From Mesorhizobium amorphae CCNWGS0123 (GTDB taxonomy: Bacteria; Pseudomonadota; Alphaproteobacteria; Rhizobiales; Rhizobiaceae), in the NCBI RefSeq assembly GCF_001686985.1, contig NZ_CP015322.1:496001-560000 (forward strand): a stretch of 64,000 bases of DNA, read 5' to 3'. The notes beneath the pieces are model-generated. The model did not search any database. It saw only the letters and a program-made list of their open reading frames with translations, and was not told where the DNA came from. Position 1 is the first letter of the stretch. The number at the start of each line of letters is the position of its first letter. Below, piece by piece: positions 26,178-33,937 of the stretch. Position numbers and translations under genes: made by a program.

Positions 26178-26843
26178 TCAACCTCCCGGTGTTGTGTAAC
26201 TCAACACAAGCCCGTGCGTTAGTTGCGACCAACCATCGATAGTGACAAATAGAAACAGTTTGAAAGGCACAGATATCACCGCCGGGGACACCATTGACAT
26301 GCCCATGGCCATCAGAATTGTCGTTACGATAAGATCGATGGTGATAAAGGGAAGATAGAGAAGAAAGCCAATTTCGAAGGCACGCTTGAGTTCTGAGATT
26401 AGAAAAGATGGTATCAGAATGACGAGGTCATCAGGTGCAGCGCTGGCGCGCATATCCTGTGGCCAGACTTGTTGGGTCGAGGATAGGAAAAACCGGCGTT
26501 GTTCTTCATTGGTGAACCTCTTGAGATAATCACGCAAGGGCTCCCGCCCCTCTTTAGCGGCGGTCACCCAGTCATCGAACGTTTGATAATGCAGTTTCGG
26601 ATCCGTGACGCGAGCATAGGTTTGCTCAATAACAGGCGCGCTAACGAAAACGGTGAGAATCAATGCAGCGGCGTATAGCACGATGTTTGGTGGTATTGTC
26701 TGGGTCCCGAGCGCGTTGCGGACGAGGAAGAGGACGACCGATATCTTTACAAACGCCGTGGTCGTGACGACCGCCAACACCAGCAGACCGAGTCCGGCTG
26801 TAACCGCAAGTAATGCCAGGATTCCTGGTTGAACGTCAGTCAT
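26178..26843 (-). CDS. rhcR: Type III secretion export-apparatus protein RhcR (YscR/FliP family)
   Basis: 221 residues from ATG 26843 (MTDVQPGILALL), chosen because it overlaps the rhcQ stop by 8 bases and matches family length. Four transmembrane segments, the FVKISVVLFLVRNALG motif and the IPSFLISELKRAFEIGFLLYLPF block are characteristic. It is the core of the export gate. Confidence 0.93.
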   Translation of the reverse strand: MTDVQPGILALLAVTAGLGLLVLAVVTTTAFVKISVVLFLVRNALGTQTIPPNIVLYAAALILTVFVSAPVIEQTYARVTDPKLHYQTFDDWVTAAKEGREPLRDYLKRFTNEEQRRFFLSSTQQVWPQDMRASAAPDDLVILIPSFLISELKRAFEIGFLLYLPFITIDLIVTTILMAMGMSMVSPAVISVPFKLFLFVTIDGWSQLTHGLVLSYTTPGG

Positions 26844-27105
26844 TGCATGCCAGTCTGCCACGGAGTCTGATGCCCAGCCCGTCGCCGATGCGCACGATGT
26901 CGCCGCAGCCGATACGCTGGCCGTTGGCAAGAATATCGACCGGACCGTCGATCGGCCTACCAAGTTCGAACACATGCCCTTCGCCGGCGCTTCTCAATTC
27001 TCTTAACGGCATCGACCAGCGGCCGCATTCAAAGACCAATGTGATCTCGACATCGTCGAGATCGGCTTCCGCCGGCGCTTGCTGTGATTCGGGTTGTGTC
27101 GTCAT
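26836..27105 (-). CDS. Possible short form of RhcQ from an internal start
   Basis: Inside rhcQ, an ATG at 27105 is preceded by GGAG nine bases upstream and begins MTTQPESQQAP, followed by the complete SpoA domain (89 residues). In Yersinia and Salmonella, SctQ is also made as a C-terminal short form from an internal start. Whether it is made here is inference. Confidence 0.45.
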   Translation of the reverse strand: MTTQPESQQAPAEADLDDVEITLVFECGRWSMPLRELRSAGEGHVFELGRPIDGPVDILANGQRIGCGDIVRIGDGLGIRLRGRLACND

Positions 27106-27954
27106 ATGTGCATTCTCCAAGCGGGATGGTCGCGGACGAAAAGGGCGCCGCAGAATTAGGCTGTCTCCGGCAATATCTGCCGCGGCCCATAACCGGCCCG
27201 CAGATAGGATGATCTGGCCGCGCCCAAACGGTAATACATCCGGCAACAGCGCATCCCCCGCACGTGCGTTGCGAAGAATCGCGGCCGAAGCGGTGAGCGA
27301 GCCGATCTCTGCTGCAACTGTGATGGGGAGCTCTGAAAACAGGTTGCACGGCTGTCGCTGCAACTGGCCAAGCAATTCGCCTAACGCACGGAATGCAGAT
27401 GGTACACGACCGTCGAGAGGCGAGAACAGGAACAGACGAACTTTGCCGCTGACTGGACCGCAGACGATGTCGAATTCCAGATAAGGAGCTGGCGTCATGG
27501 GGTCGCCTGTACGAAGGAATTGCACGTTCCGCTGTGTCTGACTCTCCAGTCGAGCGATAAGCGGCTCGAGTGCAAGTTCGAGAACAAGCGAACCAGTTGG
27601 TTCGCAAGGTAATGCAAGACCATTCTGCACTGTTGAGATGAGCGCCTCTGCAAGTCGACGGCACAACGACAAGACGATCGTTTCGTCTCCGACGCGCCAA
27701 ATGCAGTCAAACATTGGAGCCGTAGAAGGTTCCTGCTGCCAGACAATCCGTTCCATCCGCACAGATAGCGGCATATCGCCAAGCCGGCTTTGAAAGGCCA
27801 TGCGGGGGGTCGCGATTTCGTTGATCCACGAGACGACGGCGCGGGACAGAGTTAGCGATGGTTTGAGCGTAGCGTGTCTGCCCACAGGAGTTACCGGGGG
27901 CGGCTCTACAAAACGGCACGACCGCGCCGCGGTAAGAGGATGAGCCGTCATCAT
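26836..27954 (-). CDS. rhcQ: Type III secretion cytoplasmic-ring protein RhcQ (YscQ family)
   Basis: 372 residues. The C-terminal ~85 residues form a SpoA domain (ELGRPIDGPVDILANGQRIG, then CGDIVRIGDGLGIRL); a second, weaker SpoA-like region lies in the middle. SctQ proteins form the sorting platform that loads substrates. The ATG overlaps the preceding gene by 4 bases. An internal start at 27105 could make a short form. Confidence 0.9.
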   Translation of the reverse strand: MMTAHPLTAARSCRFVEPPPVTPVGRHATLKPSLTLSRAVVSWINEIATPRMAFQSRLGDMPLSVRMERIVWQQEPSTAPMFDCIWRVGDETIVLSLCRRLAEALISTVQNGLALPCEPTGSLVLELALEPLIARLESQTQRNVQFLRTGDPMTPAPYLEFDIVCGPVSGKVRLFLFSPLDGRVPSAFRALGELLGQLQRQPCNLFSELPITVAAEIGSLTASAAILRNARAGDALLPDVLPFGRGQIILSAGRLWAAADIAGDSLILRRPFRPRPSRLENAHMTTQPESQQAPAEADLDDVEITLVFECGRWSMPLRELRSAGEGHVFELGRPIDGPVDILANGQRIGCGDIVRIGDGLGIRLRGRLACND

Positions 27955-28484
27955 ATCGGGTCGCCCGACATTTGGGGACGCGAAACCCTCCCATACCGAG
28001 GCATGCTTTCGTCATCGGCCTCTATCTCGGCTGCGGACTCCGAATGGATGTCGACCGCGCGCCGAACGTCGCCCTCGATCTGTTCCCATTTGTGCCTGGC
28101 CGCCGAACATTTGACCCAGTGGGCCCTTGTCTCAGACGCCGCCGTCTCGGCCTCTTCTTGAGCGACGTGCGCGTCATCAAGCCTCTGACGTCTCAAGGTG
28201 ATCTCGGTCTCAAGCCGCTCAATCAGGAGCTTGCCACGATCGAGTGCTGCGACGGACAAGGTATCGAGCGATATTAGCTGTTGATAAAGCTGCACTTCGG
28301 CCGCTGCGCGGCGGTCCTCTGCGATCGCAAGCTCCTTGGAAGCTTGCTGTGTAGCCAAGGCCGCGATCTGGCGCTTGGCTTCCATATTGGACAGGTTGCT
28401 AAGGGCACTGCGCTCTCGCATATCCTTCAGAAGCCTTAGCCTCGAAGCGTGAACACGATTCACGCGGTCAGACGTGACATCCAT
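27951..28484 (-). CDS. Type III secretion ATPase stalk protein (YscO/FliJ-like)
   Basis: 177 residues, almost entirely coiled coil with heptads of Ala, Leu, Arg and Glu (~residues 10-150). Position directly after the ATPase gene, size and composition match the SctO/FliJ stalk that sits in the ATPase ring (y4yJ in other rhizobia). Overlaps rhcN by 25 bases and rhcQ by 4. Confidence 0.8.
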   Translation of the reverse strand: MDVTSDRVNRVHASRLRLLKDMRERSALSNLSNMEAKRQIAALATQQASKELAIAEDRRAAAEVQLYQQLISLDTLSVAALDRGKLLIERLETEITLRRQRLDDAHVAQEEAETAASETRAHWVKCSAARHKWEQIEGDVRRAVDIHSESAAEIEADDESMPRYGRVSRPQMSGDPI

Positions 28485-29818
28485 TCGACGGTTTCCTCAA
28501 AACTGGACGTCTCGACTTCGCCCTGGCGCAAAAACTCCTGCAGATCATCGATCGAGGCGATAGCCCGGTCAGTCAGCGGATCGCTGCCATGCTTGTATTC
28601 ACCGACCTTGACCAAAAACTCGGACTCGGCACTGCGCGAGAGGAGGTCACGGAAGAAGGACGCCGACCTACGATGTGCAACAGATACGACTGCATCCATT
28701 ACACGGCTGCGGCTCTGCAGCACATCGATTGCGGGGAAATGCTCTCGCGCCGCGATCGTGCGTGAAAGGACGACATGGCCATCGAGAATGCCGCGCGACT
28801 CCTCGGCGATTGGATCCCCCACACCGTCACCCTCGACAAGCACGGTATAGAAGGCTGTGATTGAGCCACGCTCCCCCATGCCGGCACGCTCCAACAGGCC
28901 TGGCAGCGTGGCAAAGACGGAAGGAGGAAAGCCCCGCCGGGTCGGCGGCTCACCCGCAGCAAGGCCGATTTCGCGCATGGCGCGGCAAAGGCGCGTCAAT
29001 GAATCCATCATCAGAACGACGCGTCGCCCTTGTTCGCGAAAATACTCGGCGAGTGTGGTTGCCATATGCGCACATTGCGCCCGCTCTATTGCCGAGCGGT
29101 CGGAGGTTTCGACGACAACGATCGTACGACGAAGGGCTGCCTCCCCAAGATGCCGCTCAATGAATTCACGAACCTCACGCCCACGCTCGCCTATGAGCGC
29201 GACGATGGTAACGTCGGCTGCCGCGCCTTTTACGATCTGTGACAGTAAGGTTGACTTGCCGCAGCCCGCCTCTCCATAGATTCCGATCCGCTGGCCTTCG
29301 CCACATGTCAGTAGACCGTCCAGGGCACGGACGCCGAGTGGGAAGGGCCGCTCGATTATGCGCCTTGTCATTGGGTTGGGGGCTCTGCCGCGCAGCGGAC
29401 GGGTTTCAGCGGTTTTGACAGCGCCTTTGCCATCGAGCGGACGTCCGAAGCTGTCGATCACGCGGCCGAGCAAATTGGCCCCGACTGGCACTTCATGCAT
29501 TCGTCCCGTAGCCACCACTTCTGCACGGCTGGACAGGCCGACCAAGTCACCGACCGGCGTGAGCAAAACGCCATTCTGAAACAGACCGACCACCTCGGCT
29601 TCCAACGACCACCCGGTCCGCGGATCCTGCAACAGACAGAGTTCGCCGATACGGGCGTCTGGCAAGACGGCATAGAGGAGCGTTCCGATGGCCCGCGTGA
29701 TCCGTCCACGTACGACACGCGTGTCGATATGCTTGGCTTTAGACCTCAGACCAGACAGCTCTGTATCCAGAGTTCTCTCTGCAGCGGGATTGCTGTGCTC
29801 GGGCATCCGCATGGTCAC
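28460..29818 (-). CDS. rhcN: Type III secretion ATPase RhcN
   Basis: 452 residues. F1-type ATPase: Walker A GEAGCGKST, Walker B VVLMMDSLTR, and the family blocks GLLTCGEGQRIGIYG and TRRGFPPSVFATLPGLLERAG. It unfolds and delivers substrates to the export gate. The GTG at 29818 overlaps the nolV stop (GTGA); an ATG two codons on (29812) is an alternative. Confidence 0.95.
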   Translation of the reverse strand: MTMRMPEHSNPAAERTLDTELSGLRSKAKHIDTRVVRGRITRAIGTLLYAVLPDARIGELCLLQDPRTGWSLEAEVVGLFQNGVLLTPVGDLVGLSSRAEVVATGRMHEVPVGANLLGRVIDSFGRPLDGKGAVKTAETRPLRGRAPNPMTRRIIERPFPLGVRALDGLLTCGEGQRIGIYGEAGCGKSTLLSQIVKGAAADVTIVALIGERGREVREFIERHLGEAALRRTIVVVETSDRSAIERAQCAHMATTLAEYFREQGRRVVLMMDSLTRLCRAMREIGLAAGEPPTRRGFPPSVFATLPGLLERAGMGERGSITAFYTVLVEGDGVGDPIAEESRGILDGHVVLSRTIAAREHFPAIDVLQSRSRVMDAVVSVAHRRSASFFRDLLSRSAESEFLVKVGEYKHGSDPLTDRAIASIDDLQEFLRQGEVETSSFEETVEWMSRLTA

Positions 29819-30438
29819 AGTTCGTTTTCTTCAGAACGCAACCCAAACCCGAGGCGCAGCGCGCGTAGCTGCGCAGTCAGCCCGAGATCGACATTGCCAT
29901 ATTCGCTCCACAGCACGCATTGCTGCGGCGACAGCGCCGGATCGGGGTCAATCCTAACCTTCGGCCGGCCTTCCCTTCCATCGCATTCAGCGAACTCGCG
30001 CGCGAGCGCATCGACTTGCGTGGGAGACACATGAAGACAAACTTCGGCGCCACCATATTCCCGCTCGATCGCACGACGAACGGTCTTCACCAGCAGATCG
30101 CCTGGATCAAAGGCACCCAGAAGATCGCCTACGATCTCCATCACGAGCTGTGGCAATTCTTGCTCCAGAACGGTCTTTCGCCGTGCCACTTCAGAGACTG
30201 TCCGCCCAATCAGTTGGGCCATCTCCTCGGCGCCGTCGTTGAATCCCTCGGTATGACCGCGCGCCCGTTCGCGCCGATAAGCCGCGCGCGCCCAGCCGCG
30301 AACCCGCTGCAGATGCCGTTCGGCCGCCGAACGCGCCTCCGCGGCATTGTCCCAGATTTCGAGCTCACTTGCCGGTATCAGTGGCCCGACTGGGCGCATC
30401 TGTGGAGCAACCGGCGCTGCTGGATCATCGAACGTCAT
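29815..30438 (-). CDS. nolV: Type III secretion stator protein RhcL (NolV)
   Basis: 207 residues of the YscL/FliH family, which anchors and regulates the ATPase. A helical, Ala/Arg/Glu-rich N-terminal half (ARSAAERHLQRVRGWARAAY) is followed by a globular C-terminal domain (LHVSPTQVDALAREF, then DPALSPQQCVLWSEYGNVDLG). Overlaps nolU by 4 bases (ATGA). Confidence 0.9.
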   Translation of the reverse strand: MTFDDPAAPVAPQMRPVGPLIPASELEIWDNAAEARSAAERHLQRVRGWARAAYRRERARGHTEGFNDGAEEMAQLIGRTVSEVARRKTVLEQELPQLVMEIVGDLLGAFDPGDLLVKTVRRAIEREYGGAEVCLHVSPTQVDALAREFAECDGREGRPKVRIDPDPALSPQQCVLWSEYGNVDLGLTAQLRALRLGFGLRSEENEL

Positions 30439-31043
30439 ATCGTCGGGGTCTCCGCAACCAAATAGGCTACCACTAAAGAAAACAACTGGCCTGCAGCATT
30501 GCGGTGCTCAATCGCGGGCTCATCGGCGGCGGTCCCAACAGGCAGGCGCAGCAGCACGCGGTCCCGGTCAAGGGCTGAATTTTCATCGAGCCAGGCGCCA
30601 AGACAGGCATGCCCATCGTGTTCAATCTGTTGGGCGAGTTGCTCCGGATCGTCAATCGATCCGGTTGCAATGGCATGCGCCAGATGTCGGATGCCAAACG
30701 CGTGCGCTTCAGCGCCGATAGATTGGATCAGAACGGTGAGGTCAGGCTTTGAAATCAGCTTCAGCAGCGAACGGGCATGCCAGAGGCTGCCGGCAAGCAG
30801 GGCCGCTCGACGCGGATCATGTCCACGCAGAAGGTCCTGACCCCAGCGGCCTTCATTCAAATTCATTTCATTGTCGAGCAACAGTCCTGCCAATCTCACC
30901 TGAAGCCTGCGACTCTTCTGCAACCGCACCAAGGTCGCGGCCGACAACGCCGGGTCAAGACGTGCGGCAAATCGAGTCGGGTGAATCGCAGCAGCAAGCT
31001 GGCTCAAGTCCACGGAAGCCGATTCGGGCGATCGATCACGCAT
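30435..31043 (-). CDS. nolU: Type III secretion protein NolU (RhcK-like)
   Basis: 202 residues from ATG 31043 (MRDRSPESASVDLS), chosen because it overlaps the rhcJ stop by 8 bases; the open frame extends further but runs into rhcJ. Position between rhcJ and nolV and the WGQDLLRGHDPRRAALLAGSLWH block fit NolU/SctK, a sorting-platform component. Confidence 0.85.
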   Translation of the reverse strand: MRDRSPESASVDLSQLAAAIHPTRFAARLDPALSAATLVRLQKSRRLQVRLAGLLLDNEMNLNEGRWGQDLLRGHDPRRAALLAGSLWHARSLLKLISKPDLTVLIQSIGAEAHAFGIRHLAHAIATGSIDDPEQLAQQIEHDGHACLGAWLDENSALDRDRVLLRLPVGTAADEPAIEHRNAAGQLFSLVVAYLVAETPTI

Positions 31044-31905
31044 CGCCGACCATCTTTTTAGCAACAGACTCGATCGCAGGCACACCCTTGCGCCCTTCGA
31101 GCCTAGTTGGTTCGCGCGATTGCCTGCGCTGGCGTATACGAGCGCGGCCCAAGACATAGCTTAGAACGCCGATCACGGCAGCGGCGAAACCCACAGCAAT
31201 CGCCAGCAAAGGCGCCGGAATCGATTTAGATGCCTGGGTCAAAACAGCCGCTGGCTCAGCCCGTTGCTCAAATGCGGGCCGTTCCACTGGCACGAAAACC
31301 ACCTCCACCTTATCATAGGATAGGCCCTCGATGCTGTTTGCAATGAGCATCTTGATTTGCGGTAGCAGAATTGAGAGGTTTGCCTTAGCGTCATGTCGGA
31401 TAAACGCCGACGCCGAGGATGGCGTGGCGCCCTCTCGTAAAAGGTCGTTATGCGGCAGAACGACATGGACGCGCACCGAGATGACGCCGTCGATGTCGCT
31501 GATCGTACGCGACAACTCTTCGTTCAGCGCATAAACATAACGCGCGCGCTCTTCGGTCGGCGACGCGATCAGACCCGATCCTTTGAATATTTCGCCGAGG
31601 TTCTTGAAAGACTGGTGCGGCAGCCCCTTGGCATTCAGCAGGTTGATCGAGAAGGCAAGCTGCTTTTCTTCGACCTGAATCGTGCTGGTCCCATCCTTTA
31701 CGGCGACACGGACCGCATCGACGCCACTGTTAAGCAGGAGCGCGAGCATGTCGTTCGCCTCGCGCTCCTGCAATTTCGTGTAGAGATCGGCCTTGCAGCC
31801 ACTTAGAGCAAGCAGAAGCGGCAGCACAGCACAACAAGGCCATAGCCGACCAGGCGGACGGCTATGGGTGATCTCGCCATGCGTTGCGCCAACCATGGGC
31901 GACAT
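31036..31905 (-). CDS. rhcJ: Type III secretion inner-ring lipoprotein RhcJ (NolT)
   Basis: 289 residues. Signal peptide with lipobox LSGC (~residues 34-37), the periplasmic YscJ domain (KLQEREANDMLALLLNSGVD, then EELSRTISDIDGVISVRVHV) and a C-terminal transmembrane helix (LLAIAVGFAAAVIGVLSYVL). It forms the inner-membrane ring of the injectisome. Starts directly after the nopB stop. Confidence 0.95.
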   Translation of the reverse strand: MSPMVGATHGEITHSRPPGRLWPCCAVLPLLLALSGCKADLYTKLQEREANDMLALLLNSGVDAVRVAVKDGTSTIQVEEKQLAFSINLLNAKGLPHQSFKNLGEIFKGSGLIASPTEERARYVYALNEELSRTISDIDGVISVRVHVVLPHNDLLREGATPSSASAFIRHDAKANLSILLPQIKMLIANSIEGLSYDKVEVVFVPVERPAFEQRAEPAAVLTQASKSIPAPLLAIAVGFAAAVIGVLSYVLGRARIRQRRQSREPTRLEGRKGVPAIESVAKKMVGDA

Positions 31906-32433
31906 TCAACCCGCCGATACCAGTTTATTCACAGACGAGCTGGCGGAGCCGATACCCTTGCATACAAGGGAAACCTGAGTGACGTCATTGTAGACGTCGC
32001 GCAGGCCAGCAACCATCGCTTCGAAATCCTTCCCCCCTTGCGGAGCACTTGGCGTCTGTACTCCTGCTGCTCGGGCCTGCAGAGGGAGCTGCGCCGCCGG
32101 CCCAGGCGGGGCGCCGGTCACAAGGGGCACCTCGCGGCCGAGCGCGGGAGGCGCGACTGCATTGTGCTGATGCATCGAAGAAAGCGTTTGAAGCACGCGA
32201 TCGCCCAGCGGGTTCGCCTGCGTTACAGCCCGTTGAACCTCCAAGGTGGGAGGAACTGGCGCCACCCCAGCCGTCGCGGAGGACGCATCGTTTTTGACTG
32301 AGCTCGCCGCCTGCACAAGACTGCGCTGAAACTGCGCCTGGTCGCCGAGCGCTGCCGCTGACCCGACCTTGGACAGACCGTCGGTTAGATTGGTGGAGAT
32401 CGATGTGACGCCCAACATCATGCAAGGACTCAT
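31906..32433 (-). CDS. nopB: Secreted type III protein NopB (NolB)
   Basis: The frame is open from 32556, but the upstream part overlaps the tts box, so the start is ATG 32433 (MSPCMMLGVTSI), giving 175 residues behind AAAGAG. Being the first gene of the nolBTUV operon next to rhcC1, with a central Pro/Ala/Gln-rich region and C-terminal FEAMVAGLRDVYNDVTQVSL, identifies it as NopB/NolB, a component of the type III pilus. Confidence 0.88.
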   Translation of the reverse strand: MSPCMMLGVTSISTNLTDGLSKVGSAAALGDQAQFQRSLVQAASSVKNDASSATAGVAPVPPTLEVQRAVTQANPLGDRVLQTLSSMHQHNAVAPPALGREVPLVTGAPPGPAAQLPLQARAAGVQTPSAPQGGKDFEAMVAGLRDVYNDVTQVSLVCKGIGSASSSVNKLVSAG

Positions 32434-32494
32434 TTGTTCTCTTTGAGATGTGGTGAGTCTAACCCGCCCATCACCCGTTATCGGATCAACAGCA

Positions 32495-32524
32495 TAGAGA
32501 GTCGAACTGACGACAAGCTGACGA
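32495..32524 (-). promoter_or_regulatory. tts box for the nopB-rhcU operon
   Basis: On the minus strand the first 14 bases TCGTCAGCTTGTCG match the tts box upstream of nopX exactly, and the rest agrees at about half of the positions, ending in CTA. It lies 62 bases before the nopB start, the expected promoter position. Confidence 0.8.
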
Positions 32525-32632
32525 ATTGACCATGGGCAGCGTCTTTTAATCGCCACGTTCGGCGCCTAAGTTAGAACGCGAATTTCAACCTTATGTTCTT
32601 CGGGACGAGATGCCGGGAATGCTTGTGAATCC

Positions 32633-33316
32633 ATGATCCTGCACATTTTTAAGAAAGTCCTCTGTGTCGTTTTTGTTGTCTCCACCGGAAACCATTTGGC
32701 GCACAGTGCTCCTCTGTCACTGCCCTCGACACCTTACAGGTATGCGGTTCTGGATCAGGAACTCGCTGCCGCGTTGCAGGAATTCGGCAACAACCTCAAA
32801 ATCAAGATCAGCATCAGCGGCGAGGTGAAGGGGCGGATTCGCGGACGCATGCCGGATTTGCCACCGCGCGCGTTCCTCGACCGCTTGACCGATCTCTACA
32901 ATCTCCAATGGTACTTCGATGGGGTCGAACTTTACGTATCATCTGCAAATGAAGCGCAAACTCGCCTGCTTGTTCTGACCCCGATCCGCTTCGATGCGCT
33001 CAAGGCAGCTCTAGATGCGCTCAACATCTCCGATGAACGCTATGTCGTGAGACCGGCGCCGGGAAATGCTCTCGTCATGGTTTCCGGTCCACCACGCTTC
33101 GTCGCGCTGGTGGAGCAGACGTTCAACGCTCTTGTGGCGCAGGCGCAGGCGCAGCCACAGGCCGCCGCCGTCGAGAAGCCGCCGCAGGAATCGGTACTGC
33201 TGTTGTTTCGCGGCTCCTCCGCCACGGTCATTCGCGATGGACGGCAGGAAGGCCCCTATTCTTCCCTGCCGCGTCAGGACGACATCGTGCGGGAGCCTGA
33301 GCCAGCCCAGAAATGA
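32633..33316 (+). CDS. rhcC1: Type III secretion outer-membrane secretin, small component RhcC1 (NolW)
   Basis: 227 residues. Signal peptide (residues ~1-25, ending SAP), then secretin N-terminal domains (LAAALQEFGNNLKIKISISG, then GRMPDLPPRAFLDRL). It lacks the secretin pore domain, which is supplied by RhcC2. Divergent from nopB, as in other rhizobial nolW-nolB loci. The start has only a weak ribosome site. Confidence 0.9.
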   Translation: MILHIFKKVLCVVFVVSTGNHLAHSAPLSLPSTPYRYAVLDQELAAALQEFGNNLKIKISISGEVKGRIRGRMPDLPPRAFLDRLTDLYNLQWYFDGVELYVSSANEAQTRLLVLTPIRFDALKAALDALNISDERYVVRPAPGNALVMVSGPPRFVALVEQTFNALVAQAQAQPQAAAVEKPPQESVLLLFRGSSATVIRDGRQEGPYSSLPRQDDIVREPEPAQK

Positions 33317-33342
33317 CATTGAGAATACGGGCACTGCGCCCC

Positions 33343-33560
33343 GCCTCTGCCCAGGAACACAAGTGGGTGTGCGGCGCCCTCAGCATGGATTGACGTTCTT
33401 TCTATCTTGTTTGCGCAAGAGATCGGCTTGTGCACAAAACGACATTCGCTCGCTGATTGGTTTGGCGACCTTCCGCTCCGGGTTTTGCAGCAGTGTCCGG
33501 TCGGCATCAATCAAGCGGACCCAAGGTCCCCATTCCGGGCCGATCGACACTCCTGAGAGA
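33343..33560 (-). pseudogene. Remnant of a second shikimate-kinase effector tail
   Basis: The minus strand encodes LSGVSIGPEWGPWVRLIDADR, matching the P-loop region of the giant effector at 57-7532 (MPSAGKSSIGP...FVDTDK). It then jumps directly to TLLQNPERKVAKPISERMSF and CAQADLLRKQDRKNVNPC, matching its C-terminus (LLQGPNPEQKIARLLSERRPF, AQADI, QDRKNVDPC). The ~90 intervening residues are missing and a stop follows. DNA identity is high around 33385-33405 versus 352-375. It is a decayed homologous fragment. Confidence 0.75.
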
Positions 33561-33707
33561 GGAGGTCTCCAGCATTGCCTGGTTGTTCGACCGCCTCTCG
33601 CTGACGCGCTGTCGATAGCGGATGGGCGAGGCGATGACATCACAGAATACACCACGGCCTCCGGGGGCAATATCGCCGGCGATGCTGATTGTGACTCCTT
33701 TTGAAAG

Positions 33708-33737
33708 TCGTCAGCTTGTCGAAAGCTAACCCGCCTA
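33708..33737 (+). promoter_or_regulatory. tts box upstream of nopX
   Basis: TCGTCAGCTTGTCGAAAGCT followed by AACCCGCCTA is a near-perfect tts box. nopX begins 200 bases downstream on the same strand. Confidence 0.92.
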
Positions 33738-33937
33738 ACATGAGTCTCCAGACGGCACTGCCGCCTTTGGCTGTAGTGGGAACAACCGTCGTGCAAGTGA
33801 CGAGCGGAGCAGTCAAGACCGTGGCTGGTGGCATTTAGGTGGCCGACCGGCGCTGGGACTTGTCACCGTTCGCCGTGAACAGTGGCCCCACATGATGCAC
33901 ATGTGGCGGTTTTCAATCCTGCATCTGGGGATACGCA

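Noticed and set aside
33740..33838. Short frame MSLQTALPPLAVVGTTVV... directly after the tts box, resembling a small pilin
   Set aside because: It starts two bases after the tts box, which is a promoter-upstream element, so it would not be transcribed from it.
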